From: NORP240 sp942492445
GTDB lineage: Bacteria; Pseudomonadota; Gammaproteobacteria; Pseudomonadales; Pseudohongiellaceae
Direction: 5' to 3'
Assembly (NCBI GenBank): GCA_942492445.1
Contig: CALOEW010000068.1
Span: 47,461 to 111,460 of the forward strand
Length of the DNA stretch: 64,000 bases
A model generated the notes under the pieces. The model searched no databases. It saw only the letters and a program-made list of their open reading frames with translations, and was not told the origin of the DNA. This document shows, piece after piece, positions 55,196 to 64,000 of this stretch; position 1 is the stretch's first letter; every line of letters begins with the position of its first letter. Position numbers and translations under genes: made by a program.

Positions 55196-57059
55196 GCGAG
55201 GTGCTCCTGAAATAGACCGTCGACAGCGGCGGCAGCGTCACGTTGAGCGAATACGGCCGCCCGTGCGCGCCGACGGGCGAGGCTTCGACCTTGCCGAAGT
55301 TGCCCCAACCCGACCCGCCGTAAAGATCGGCGTCGCTGTTGAGCGCTTCGGTCCACGTGCCGCGACGCGGCACACCCAGCGCATAGTTCTCGCGCGGCAC
55401 CGGCGTCAGGTTGCACACCGCAACCACCAGCGGCCCCTCGCCCCTGGGCTTGCGCAGGAACGCGATGGTGCTGTTATGCGCATCGTCGGCCTGGATCCAT
55501 TCGAATCCCTCGGCCGAAAAATCCACCTGCCAGAGCGCGGGCTCGTCCCGGTACAGCCGGTTGAGGTCCGCGATCCAGCGCTGCATGCCGGCGTGCGCCG
55601 GCTGCGCCGCGAGCGCCCAGTCCAACTCGCCTTCGTGCGCCCACTCGCTGCGCTGGGCGAACTCGCAGCCCATGAACAGGAGCTTCTTGCCCGGATGCGC
55701 CCACATGTAGCCATACAGCGCACGCAGGTTGGCGAACTGCTGCCAGCTGTCGCCCGGCATCTTGTTGAGCAGCGAGCCCTTGCCATACACCACCTCGTCA
55801 TGCGACAAGGGGAGCAGGAAATTCTCGTTGAACGCGTAGATGAGCGAAAACGTCAGCCGGCCGTGGTGATACTTGCGGTTGATCGGGTCTTCTTTCATGT
55901 AAGAGAGCGTGTCGTGCATCCAGCCCATGTTCCACTTCATGCCGAAACCCAGGCCGCCGAGGTAGGTCGGGCGCGAGACCATCGGCCAGGCCGTGGATTC
56001 CTCGGCCACCGTCATCGTGTCCGGAAACTCCCGATAAGCCGCCTGGTTCAGCACGCGCAGGAATTCGATCGCTTCGAGATTCTCCCTGCCGCCATGACGG
56101 TTCGGAATCCACTCGCCATCCTTGCGCGCATAGTCGAGATAGAGCATGGAGGCCACCGCATCAACGCGCAGACCATCGATATGGTATCGGTCGAGCCAGA
56201 ACAGGCCCGAAGACAGCAGAAACGAGCGGACTTCGTTGCGACCATAGTTGAAGATGCTCGAATTCCATTCCGGATGGAAACCCTGCCTCGGATCCTCGTG
56301 TTCGAACAGGTGCGTCCCGTCGAACGTGGCGAGGCCATGCGCGTCGGCCGGGAAATGCGAGGGCACCCAGTCGAGCAGCACCCCGATGCCGTTCTGGTGC
56401 AAATGGTCGATCAGGTACATGAAGTCCTGCGGCGTTCCGTAGCGCGCGGTCGGCGCGAAGTAACCCGTGGTCTGGTAGCCCCAGGAGCCGTAGAACGGGT
56501 GTTCCGTCAACGGCATCAACTCGACGTGGGTGAATCCCGTCTCCAGAATATGCTTTGCCAGCTGGTGGGCGAACTCGCGATAGCCGAGGAACGCGCCATC
56601 CTTGCGACGCCAGGAACCCAGGTGCACTTCATACACCGACACCGGCGCGTCCAGCCGGTTGTGCGCCTCGCGCTTTTTCATCCACTCGGCATCGTTCCAG
56701 TCGTAGTCGAGTGACCACGCCCGCGACGCCGTCGCCGGTGGACATTCCGCGCATACGGCGAAGGGATCGGCCTTCTCCAGCACCGCGCCTTCCGCGGAAT
56801 CGATACGGAACTTGTAGGCATTGCCTTGTTTCACGCCTCGGATGGCGCCCTCCCAGATTCCCGAAGAATCCCCGCGCGCCTGCAGCGCGTGCCGTCCTGC
56901 GGACCAGGAATTCCAGTCACCGATCACCGAGACAGCGCGCGCATTGGGCGCCCAGACGGAGAATCGCGCCCCATCGGAATCGAGGTGACAACCAAGACTG
57001 CGGTACAGTCCTGTGTGCGTGCCTTCCGAAAAATAGTAGATATCGTGTTCGGTCATCAT
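55188..57059 (-). CDS. glgB: 1,4-alpha-glucan branching enzyme
   Basis: Introduces alpha-1,6 branches. The product has 623 residues from the Met at 57059 (MMTEHDIYYFSEGTHTGLYR). It starts directly with the CBM48 module (FSVWAPNARAVSVIGDWNSW) and lacks the extra N-terminal domain of E. coli GlgB. GH13 motifs are intact: DWVPSHFP, nucleophile Asp in YHIDGLRVDAVASMLYLDY, Glu in TVAEESTAWPMVS, PLSHDEVVYGKGSLLNKM. The open frame extends upstream to 57734, but that part is antisense to otsA and is not used. First gene of the operon, with a 204-base divergent region shared with otsA. Confidence 0.96.
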   Translation of the reverse strand: MMTEHDIYYFSEGTHTGLYRSLGCHLDSDGARFSVWAPNARAVSVIGDWNSWSAGRHALQARGDSSGIWEGAIRGVKQGNAYKFRIDSAEGAVLEKADPFAVCAECPPATASRAWSLDYDWNDAEWMKKREAHNRLDAPVSVYEVHLGSWRRKDGAFLGYREFAHQLAKHILETGFTHVELMPLTEHPFYGSWGYQTTGYFAPTARYGTPQDFMYLIDHLHQNGIGVLLDWVPSHFPADAHGLATFDGTHLFEHEDPRQGFHPEWNSSIFNYGRNEVRSFLLSSGLFWLDRYHIDGLRVDAVASMLYLDYARKDGEWIPNRHGGRENLEAIEFLRVLNQAAYREFPDTMTVAEESTAWPMVSRPTYLGGLGFGMKWNMGWMHDTLSYMKEDPINRKYHHGRLTFSLIYAFNENFLLPLSHDEVVYGKGSLLNKMPGDSWQQFANLRALYGYMWAHPGKKLLFMGCEFAQRSEWAHEGELDWALAAQPAHAGMQRWIADLNRLYRDEPALWQVDFSAEGFEWIQADDAHNSTIAFLRKPRGEGPLVVAVCNLTPVPRENYALGVPRRGTWTEALNSDADLYGGSGWGNFGKVEASPVGAHGRPYSLNVTLPPLSTVYFRSTSHA

Positions 57060-57263
57060 CGCTCTTATTGTGTAATAGATTCCGGCCGCCCATGGCGCCG
57101 AACTACCGAGTGATGATGCTGACGTGCTGAACGAGAATACCGTCCAAGCAGTGGTTGGACCTCGGCACAAATGAAGACTGACCGGAATTAAAATACAAGC
57201 GCTCGGTCTATGCTTGGAGTATACCAGAAAAGGAAAATACTCGCTCCACGCCAGGGAGGAATC
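57060..57263. promoter_or_regulatory. Divergent glgB/otsA control region
   Basis: 204 bases between the glgB and otsA starts must hold both promoters. AGGGAGGA just before the otsA GTG is its ribosome site. I see AT-richer patches (about 57060-57085 and 57180-57240) but cannot place boxes with confidence. Confidence 0.45.
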
Positions 57264-58788
57264 GTGCGGAATGAAACCAGAAAAAAAGGCAAAAGCGGCG
57301 AACAACGGCTGATCGTCGTATCGAATCGCCTGCCGTTCCAATTCAAGCGCGATGACACCGGCACATGGCGGGCCGAGCCCGGTGGCGGCGGGCTCATCAC
57401 CGCATTGTTGCCCGTGCTGCGCAACCGGGGAGGCGTCTGGATAGGCTGGACCGGTGCAACCGGCGATCCGCGCAAGCTCACCACTGCACTGCGCGAAAGC
57501 GGCCAGGATGCAGGGTACTCGTTCGCCGCCGTGGATCTTTCCGCAGAAGAGGTCGAAAAATTCTATCTGGGATTCTCCAACGAAATCATCTGGCCGCTTT
57601 TTCACGACATGCAGTCGCTGTGCAATTTCGATCCCGAGTACTGGCGAACCTACTGCAAGGTCAACCACAAGTACGCCGAAGTGATCCGCGCGCAGGCCCG
57701 GCCCGACGATTTCATCTGGGTCCACGATTACCACCTGATGAATACGGCGGACGAACTACGCCGCATGGGTGTCACCTCGCGCCTGGGATTTTTCCTTCAC
57801 ATCCCGTTTCCGTCGCCGGATCTTTTTCTCAGCCTGCCTTGGCGGGAGTCCCTGATTCGCTCGCTTCTCGAATTCGACTTGATCGGTTTCCAGACGTCGC
57901 GCGACCGTCGTAATTTCGTGCGCTGTGCAAGAAGACTGATCCACGGCTTCGAAGTCGAAGGACGTGGACATGTCCTGATCACACGCGTCGGAAAACGCGA
58001 AGTCCGCCTTGGACATTTCCCGATCAGCATTGACTATCAGGCGTTCAGGGAACGCGCCGAAGCGCCTGACGTAACCGAGAAAACCCGGGAACTGCACAGC
58101 CTGTTTCCCAATCGCAAGCTGATCGTCGGCATCGATCGCCTGGACTACTCGAAAGGCATACCGCTGCGGTTGAAGGCGTTCCAGAATCTGCTCACCCGCT
58201 ATCCCGAGATGCGCAAGAAGGTCTCGTTCATGCAGGTCGTGGTCCCGAGCAGGCGAGGACATTCCCGAATACCACCGGCTGCGCACCGAGATCGAGCAAC
58301 TGGTCGGGCAGATCAACGGCAGCTACGTCCGCCCGGGAGGGTGGGTGCCAGTATGGTACGAGTACCGCAGCCTGTCGCGCGTGGAACTGCTCGCCTACTA
58401 CCGCGTGGCCGACGTCGCCCTGATCACCCCGCTGAAAGACGGGATGAACCTCGTGGCCAAGGAATACTGCGCGTGCAGCATCGAGGAGGACTGCGTACTG
58501 ATACTTTCCGAGTTTGCGGGGGCTGCATCGCAACTCGCGCGTGGCGCGCTGCTGGTCAACCCGTATGACGTCGAGGGCGTGGCGGACATGATCCACACCG
58601 CGATCGACATGAAACCGGAGGAACGGCGCTCTCGCATGCATCGCATGCGCACCTCGATTCGCGACCATGATGTCTTCTGGTGGGTCGACGCCTTCCTGCG
58701 GGCCGCAATCACCAAGGATCTGCGCGCGTTTCCCCATCCGCAAGGAACGCCGCCCCTGCCCCAGCCCGAGTACCAGTTGCCGTTCTGA
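57264..58788 (+). CDS. otsA: Trehalose-6-phosphate synthase (one frameshift)
   Basis: Family GT20 enzyme joining UDP-glucose (or another NDP-glucose) and glucose 6-phosphate. Blocks: LIVVSNRLPFQFKRDD, AEPGGGGLITALLPVL, WVHDYHLM, GFFLHIPFPSPDLFLSLPWR, IGIDRLDYSKGIPLRLKAF-type site (VGIDRLDYSKGIPLRLKAFQ) and VALITPLKDGMNLVAKEYCA. A single-base slip near 58248 lies between MQVVVPSR and EDIPEYHRLRTEIEQL. GTG at 57264 follows GGAGGAATC. About 507 residues when corrected. No OtsB phosphatase gene is seen nearby, so trehalose release must use another enzyme. Confidence 0.93.
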
Positions 58789-58813
58789 AGGACGGGCCAG
58801 GCATGGCGAACCG

Positions 58814-60268
58814 ATGAGCGTGCAGGCGACGGGCGGCCTGGTCTCGACCGGGATCCCTGCACGGCTCGACCGCCTGCCCTGGTGCGCCTTCCACTGGCGC
58901 GTGGTGGCGGCGCTTGGCATCACTTGGATACTCGACGGCCTCGAGGTCACGTTCAAGGGTGCCGTCAGCGGCGTGCTGCAACTTCCCGAGACCCTGCATT
59001 TTTCGGCCGGGCAGATCGGCATGCTCGCCTCGAGCTACCTCGCCGGGGCGGTCATCGGCGCGCTGGTGTTCGGCCGGCTGACTGACCGCTACGGCCGCAA
59101 GAAACTGTTCTTCATCACGCTGTCGGTCTATCTCGCCGGTGTCGCCCTGAGCGCCTTTTCCTGGGATTTCGGCAGCTTCCTCGTGTTCCGCTTCATCACC
59201 GGCTGCGGCATCGGCGGCGAGTACGCGGCCATCAACTCGGCGATCGACGAGCTGATACCCGCGCGCTACCGCGGGCGCGCAGGATTGATGATCAACGGCA
59301 GCTTCTGGATCGGCGCGGCCCTCGGTTCGGGTGCGACCCTGGTGTTGCTGGATCCGAAACTGTTCGCGCCTGACATCGGATGGAGGCTGGGCTTCGGCAT
59401 CGGCGCGGCGTTGGGCCTCGCGATCCTGTTTCTTCGCAGGCTGATCCCGGAGAGCCCGCGCTGGCTGCTGACGCACGGCCGCGAAGCCGAAGCCGAGCGC
59501 ATCGTGGCCGCGGTCGAAAAGGAGTTCGAATCCGCATCCGGACGCGCCCTGCCCGCCCCGGACGGGACGCCGCTCAGGTTGCGCACGCGCTCTCACTTCA
59601 GCCTCGGTCATGTCGCGCGGGTGATGCTCAAGCACTATCCGGAACGATCCACCTTGTGCCTCGCCTTGATGATGTCGCAGGCGTTTCTGTATAACGCCAT
59701 CTTCTTCACCTATGCCCTGGTCCTCACCCGCTTCTACGGCGTTCCGGCCGGCGATGTCGGCCTGTACCTGCTGCCGTTTGCGATCGGCAACTTCCTCGGC
59801 CCCGTATTTCTGGGCAGCTGGTTCGATACCTACGGGCGCCGGCAGATGATCGCCATCACCTACGCTACCTCCGCACTGCTTCTGGCGCTCACGGGAACCC
59901 TTTTTGTGAGCGATCTCCTGACTGCCGCGACACAGACTGCAATGTGGTGCGCGGTGTTCTTTTTCGCCTCGGCTGCCGCCAGCTCGGCGTATCTCACGGC
60001 AAGTGAGGTCTTTCCGCTGGAAATCAGGGGGCTGGCAATCGCGATTTTCTTTGCGGTCGGCACCGGCACGGGCGGCGTGCTGGCGCCGTGGCTGTTCGCC
60101 GCGCTGATCGGGACCGGTTCGCGGGTCGCGGTTTTCTACGGCTACCTTGCCGGCGCCGGCCTCATGCTGGTCGCGGTTGCCGCGGTCCTCGTGTTCGGCG
60201 TGCGCGCCGAGCGCAAGTCACTGGAGGAAATTTCGCGACCGCTCAGCGCCGAGGACGCCGGCGCCTGA
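58814..60268 (+). CDS. MFS transporter, metabolite:H+ symporter/sugar porter-like
   Basis: Twelve-helix major facilitator protein of 484 residues. The N-terminal half has the loop motif GRLTDRYGRKK after helix 2, and FRFITGCGIGGEYAAINSAI with IDELIPARYRGRA, typical of the sugar and aromatic-acid porters of the SP/MHS/SV2 type. The middle loop is about 60 residues, then the second half carries GSWFDTYGRRQM and ASEVFPLEIRGLAIA. Intact. It starts 25 bases after otsA in the same direction, so import of a sugar or related compound for this pathway is plausible but unproven. Confidence 0.85.
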   Translation: MSVQATGGLVSTGIPARLDRLPWCAFHWRVVAALGITWILDGLEVTFKGAVSGVLQLPETLHFSAGQIGMLASSYLAGAVIGALVFGRLTDRYGRKKLFFITLSVYLAGVALSAFSWDFGSFLVFRFITGCGIGGEYAAINSAIDELIPARYRGRAGLMINGSFWIGAALGSGATLVLLDPKLFAPDIGWRLGFGIGAALGLAILFLRRLIPESPRWLLTHGREAEAERIVAAVEKEFESASGRALPAPDGTPLRLRTRSHFSLGHVARVMLKHYPERSTLCLALMMSQAFLYNAIFFTYALVLTRFYGVPAGDVGLYLLPFAIGNFLGPVFLGSWFDTYGRRQMIAITYATSALLLALTGTLFVSDLLTAATQTAMWCAVFFFASAAASSAYLTASEVFPLEIRGLAIAIFFAVGTGTGGVLAPWLFAALIGTGSRVAVFYGYLAGAGLMLVAVAAVLVFGVRAERKSLEEISRPLSAEDAGA

Positions 60269-60376
60269 GTCGCCCGCGCCCTCGGCGCTGAAGGCTCGCG
60301 GCGGCGGCTTATTTCAGGCAAAGTGCCGTCTGCAGTTCCTTAAGCCAACCAGCCGCGGCGAAGCCGCGCACGCCCG

Positions 60377-62206
60377 ATGATCTTTCCGGACTTGCCGAAC
60401 GCGCATGCGATTGCGGTAATGCTTCTGACCGTGCTCGCGCTGGCGCTTTTCATGCGCGACACGATTCCGCTGGAAACCTCGAGCATGGCCGTGCTCGCCG
60501 CCCTCGCCCTCGGTTTCGAGTTGTTCCCCTACGTGTCGGATGGCGAGTTGATCCGCGCAGCGGATTTCTTTCACGGTTTCGGCCACGAAGCCCTGATCGC
60601 AGTCTGCGCCCTGATGATTGTCGGCCACGGGCTGATCCGTACCGGGGCGCTCGAGCCCTTGGGCGGTGTGCTGGCCCGCCTCTGGCGCGCGAGCCCCATG
60701 CTGTCGCTGCTTCTGACACTGACGGTCGCCGCCGTGCTGAGCGCGTTCGTCAACAACACCCCGATCGTGGTCCTGATGATGCCGATCCTGGTCAGCGTGT
60801 CGATGCGCAACAAGAAATCGCCCTCGGGCGTCCTGATGCCGATGGGGCTGGCAACGCTGATCGGCGGCACGGCCACGACCATCGGCACGTCGACCAATCT
60901 GCTGGTGGTTTCGGTCGCCGCCGACATGGGCCTGCGTCCGATCGGCATGTTCGATTTCATCGTTCCTGCCACGGCGGCGGGAGCGATCGGGATCCTGTTC
61001 CTGTGGCTGGTCGCGCCAAGGCTGCTGCCGGAACGCGATACCCCGTTGACCGACGTGTCGCCGCGCGTGTTTACCGCGCACCTGCGGATCAAGGAAGACA
61101 GCTTCGCCGACGGGAAAACCCTGTCCGATGCGGTCACCAAGGCCGGCGGCGACATGAGCGTGGTCCGGATCGGCCGCGGCGAGGGACTGTTCGTGACCAC
61201 CTTTCCGGATACCAGGCTCAAGGCAGGCGACCGGCTGCTGATTACCGATACGCCCCAGAACCTGAAGAAATACGAGCAGGCGCTGGGTGGAACACTGTTC
61301 TCAGGTGATGTCGAAGTCGACGATGAGCATCCCCTGACGGCCGAGGACCAGCAGATCTCCGAAATCGTCGTGGTCGACGGCTCGCCGATCGAAGGCGTCA
61401 ACCTGAAGGCCGCGCGTTTCATCGACCGGTACCAGCTCGTTGTGCTTGCGCTGCACCGGGCAGGAAGATCCATCGCCTCCCTGGGCACCGGTATGGGCGA
61501 CGTGGTGCTCGAGTCCGGGGATGTGCTCCTGGTGCAGGGGCCGGCCGAACAGATCGCGGCGCTCAAGCGGGACGACCAGATCCTGGTTCTGGATGCGACC
61601 GCGGACCTGCCGCACACCAGCAAGTCGCCCACCGCCGTCCTGATCACCGCGGGGGTGATTCTTGCCGCGGCATTGGGCTTGTTGCCGATCGCCGTCAGCG
61701 CCGTTTGCGGGGTACTGCTGATGGTAGCGACGCGTTGCCTGAACTGGAAGGAAGCATCCGGCGCGCTGAATTCCCAGGTCATCCTGATTGTCGTTGCCAG
61801 CCTCGGGCTGGGTCTGGCCATGCTGAAAACCGGCGGCGCGGAGTATCTGGCCCAGGTGTTCGTCGCCACCACATTCGGGGCATCACCGATCGTCGTACTG
61901 GGAGGACTGACACTGCTGATGGGGATACTCACCAACGTCGTCTCGAGCAATGCCGCGGCGGTGATCGGCACGCCGATCGCCGTAAGCATCGCGCACCAGC
62001 TCGGTCAGCCGCCCGAGCCGTTCGTGCTCGCGGTCATCTTCGGCTCCAACCTCTGCTACGCAACACCGCTCGCGCACAAGATCAACGTGCTGGTGATGTC
62101 GGCGGGCGGCTATACGTTCGGCGACTTTGCGCGGGTCGGACTCCCGCTCGCGGTGATCATGTGGATTTCGTACACCCTGCTGCTGGGAAAGCTCTACGGG
62201 CTGTAG
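60377..62206 (+). CDS. SLC13/DASS-type permease with TrkA-C domains
   Basis: Membrane carrier of 609 residues. The N-terminal helices carry LSAFVNNTPIVVLMMPILVS and the SNT-like loop TTIGTSTNLLVVSVA. Two soluble TrkA-C/RCK-C type domains (about residues 220-400; RGEGLFVTTFPDTRLKAGDR, EIVVVDGSPIEGVNLKAARF) sit between the transmembrane halves. The second half has the matching LTNVVSSNAAAVIGTPIAVS and SNLCYATPLAHKINVLVMSA. Architecture fits sulfate or dicarboxylate permeases of the CitM/SLC13 group. Intact. It is convergent with the SecA-like gene. Confidence 0.88.
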   Translation: MIFPDLPNAHAIAVMLLTVLALALFMRDTIPLETSSMAVLAALALGFELFPYVSDGELIRAADFFHGFGHEALIAVCALMIVGHGLIRTGALEPLGGVLARLWRASPMLSLLLTLTVAAVLSAFVNNTPIVVLMMPILVSVSMRNKKSPSGVLMPMGLATLIGGTATTIGTSTNLLVVSVAADMGLRPIGMFDFIVPATAAGAIGILFLWLVAPRLLPERDTPLTDVSPRVFTAHLRIKEDSFADGKTLSDAVTKAGGDMSVVRIGRGEGLFVTTFPDTRLKAGDRLLITDTPQNLKKYEQALGGTLFSGDVEVDDEHPLTAEDQQISEIVVVDGSPIEGVNLKAARFIDRYQLVVLALHRAGRSIASLGTGMGDVVLESGDVLLVQGPAEQIAALKRDDQILVLDATADLPHTSKSPTAVLITAGVILAAALGLLPIAVSAVCGVLLMVATRCLNWKEASGALNSQVILIVVASLGLGLAMLKTGGAEYLAQVFVATTFGASPIVVLGGLTLLMGILTNVVSSNAAAVIGTPIAVSIAHQLGQPPEPFVLAVIFGSNLCYATPLAHKINVLVMSAGGYTFGDFARVGLPLAVIMWISYTLLLGKLYGL

Positions 62207-62316
62207 TTTCCCCGAAGTCCCATTGCTGCCACTTTTGGCTTGACCCCCAGCACTGGCGCGGCTTCCCAGTCAAATTGCTGCCATCACCTTCGGGCAAAAA
62301 ACAGCCTCCACCGAAC

Positions 62317-64000
62317 CTATTCGCCCCGCCCGGTGAATGCCAGCAGGTCACTCAGCAGGTCGTCGGTACGCAGCAGTTCCCGGCGCTCGCGACCGTGGCG
62401 GGATTCGGCGGCGCGTTGCGCCATGCCCACGATCTATCTTGCCAGCCAGCCCGGCAGGGGCTTACCCCGTTGCCGGAACAGCTTGGCCCAGCCACTGCGT
62501 GCGCCCTTTGAAATATTCATGGACGACTTCGTCCTCCAGCGACATGACGACCTGAAAGCTGCCCGGATCGCCCTGCCGTCCGCAGCGCCCGAACAACTGC
62601 CGGTCGATGCGGCGGGCATCGTGGCGCTCGGTGGCGAGTACATGCAGCCCGCCGATCTCGTCCATCGCCGGAGCCAGCCGGATGTCGGTGCCCCGGCCCG
62701 CCATGTTGGTGGCCACCGTGATGCGGCCGCGCTCGCCCGCCCGGGTGACCACCTCGGCTTCCTCCTGGTCCTGGCGCGCATTCAGCACCTGATGCGCGAG
62801 GCCCGCGATCGAAAGCAGCTCGCTCAGGTGTTCCGACGCCGCCACCGAACGGGTGCCCACGAGCACCGGGCGGCCCTCCTCCTGCAGCTGGCGCAGGATA
62901 TCGACGATCGCGGCCCACTTCTCTGTCCGCCGTGACATAAACGAGGTCGGGCAGGCGCGGCGCTGCGGGGGACGGTTGGTCGGTATCGACACCACCGGCA
63001 GGCGGTAGACCGCCCAGAGTTCGCGCGCCACTTCCCTCGCCGTGCCGGTCATCCCGGCGACGCGCAGGTAGCGACGGAAGAACCGCTGGTAGCTGATCCG
63101 CGCGAGTGTCTCCTGCTGGCCCGTGATCGCGCAGCCCTCCTTCGCCTCGATCATCTGGTGCAGACCGCGCTCCCATGAGCGGTCGGCCATGACCCGGCCG
63201 GTATATTCGTCGACGATCTGCACCTTGCCGCCGCGTCACGAGATACTGCTTGTCGCGCTGAAACAGGTACAGCGCCGAGAGCGCGCGGCGATCAGTTCCT
63301 CGCGCCGGCGCGGCCCCATCCAGACGCCCGCCGTATGGCTCGGCCAGCGTGGTCGCGCGCCGCTTTCCGGCCTCGCTCAATTCAACGTCGTGTTCGCGCG
63401 GGCGGATGAGGAATTCCGTTCCGGTGTCGAGCTGGCGGGCAATCGTTATGGCTTCGGCGTAAATCTGCTCCTCGTGGCTCGAGTCCCCCGCACTCGCGAT
63501 GATCAGCGGCGTGCGCGCTTCGTCGACCAGCACGCTATCGGCTTCATCCACGATCACGAAGCACAGGCCGCGCAGGAGCGGTCGTCGCGCGCGCGCCTCA
63601 TCCGCATGCATGCGCGCAAGCTGCAGGCTCATGGGCCTGGCTTCCCGTCCGAGCATGAGGCGGTCCTTCAGGTAATCGAACACCACCTGCTTGTTGGTGC
63701 CGTAGGTGATGTCGCAACCATAGGCGGCGCGCCTGTCCTCCGGCGACATCCCCTCCGTGATGGTTCCCACGCTCAGGCCCAGAAACCTGTACACGGGCGT
63801 CATCCAGGCGGCGTCGCGCATGACGAGAAAGTCGTTGATCGTCACGATATGCACGGGTATGCCGGCAAGCGCGGCAGCGCAGGCGGGAAGCGTGGCGGTG
63901 AGCGTCTTGCCCTCCCCCGTCTCCATCTCGGCAATCTTGCCATCGAGCATCACCCGGCCACCCAGCAGCTGTACGTCGAAGGGCCGCATCCCCAGGCGCC
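62317..64000 (-). CDS. SecA-like translocase ATPase (partial, frameshifted)
   Basis: C-terminal three-quarters of a SecA-family motor; the 5' end lies beyond the window. Walker A is in EMETGEGKTLTATLPACAAA, Walker B in VIVDEADSVLVDEARTPLII, and the second motor domain has VATNMAGRGTDI, FGRCGRQGDPGSFQ and ISYQRFFRRYLRVAGMTGTA. A slip near 63235 divides QRDKQYLVTRR from GKVQIVDEYTGRV. A second slip near 62470 and a TAG interrupt the tail (KPLPGWLAR, then IVGMAQRAAESRHGRERREL) ending at 62317. The short tail lacks the zinc-binding C-terminus of main SecA, so this is probably an accessory SecA-like protein. Confidence 0.85.

Noticed and set aside
54936..56714. Open frame of 592 codons on the plus strand
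   Set aside because: Antisense to glgB and the start of glgE, full of His/Arg-rich low-information sequence, no motifs.
57060..57734. Possible 225-residue N-terminal extension of GlgB
   Set aside because: This part is antisense to otsA and the real GlgB beginning is at 57059, so it is only an accidental open frame.

Overview
The window looks like gammaproteobacterial chromosome, probably draft sequence. The yfgM-bamB-der order followed later by xseA and guaB-guaA is the usual gammaproteobacterial backbone. Periplasmic PQQ dehydrogenases, a tannase-like esterase and a repeated family of secreted proteins of unknown function suggest a free-living heterotroph. I cannot name a genus.

Layout. 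(1) 1-27 kb, core plus metabolic genes: membrane and outer-membrane biogenesis (yfgM, bamB), der, an alpha/beta hydrolase, a PLP dehydratase, a glutamine amidotransferase, a DsbA-like protein, xseA, a secreted methyltransferase, two PQQ propeller proteins, cysD-cysNC for sulfate activation, a cytochrome, HupE, a parvulin, guaB and guaA. (2) 27.0-30.5 kb: a parDE toxin-antitoxin locus and an IS21-family element. (3) 30.5-38.7 kb: an AT-richer array of short minus-strand cassettes separated by attC-like sites, that is, an integron cassette array with no integrase in view. Its cargo is two HEPN-type proteins, a 46-aa companion ORF, two hicAB pairs, a brnTA remnant, a secreted CxxCH protein and a group II intron sitting in an attC site. 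(4) 39-47.2 kb: secreted enzymes, including a SnoaL-like protein, a tannase-like esterase, a lipocalin-like protein, a formyltransferase and three paralogues of one uncharacterised family. (5) 47.3-64 kb: visibly more GC-rich sequence with a trehalose/alpha-glucan (GlgE pathway) operon glgB-glgE-treS/mak-TM helix protein-glgX, divergent otsA, an MFS carrier, an SLC13-type permease and a SecA-like ATPase running off the end.

Two cautions. At about 47.32 kb a formaldehyde-activating-enzyme-type gene and glgX are both cut at the same point with no mobile element between them and a composition change, so the two halves may not belong together. Many genes carry small indels; guaB, normally essential, has two that cancel, so many apparent frameshifts are probably sequence errors rather than real gene decay. 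Products described as frameshifted should be read with that in mind.

How the genes work together. TreS/maltokinase turns trehalose into maltose and maltose 1-phosphate, GlgE polymerises it, GlgB branches and GlgX debranches the glucan, and OtsA supplies trehalose 6-phosphate. In the cassette array, toxin-antitoxin pairs and HEPN proteins are the typical stabilising or defensive cargo of sedentary integrons.
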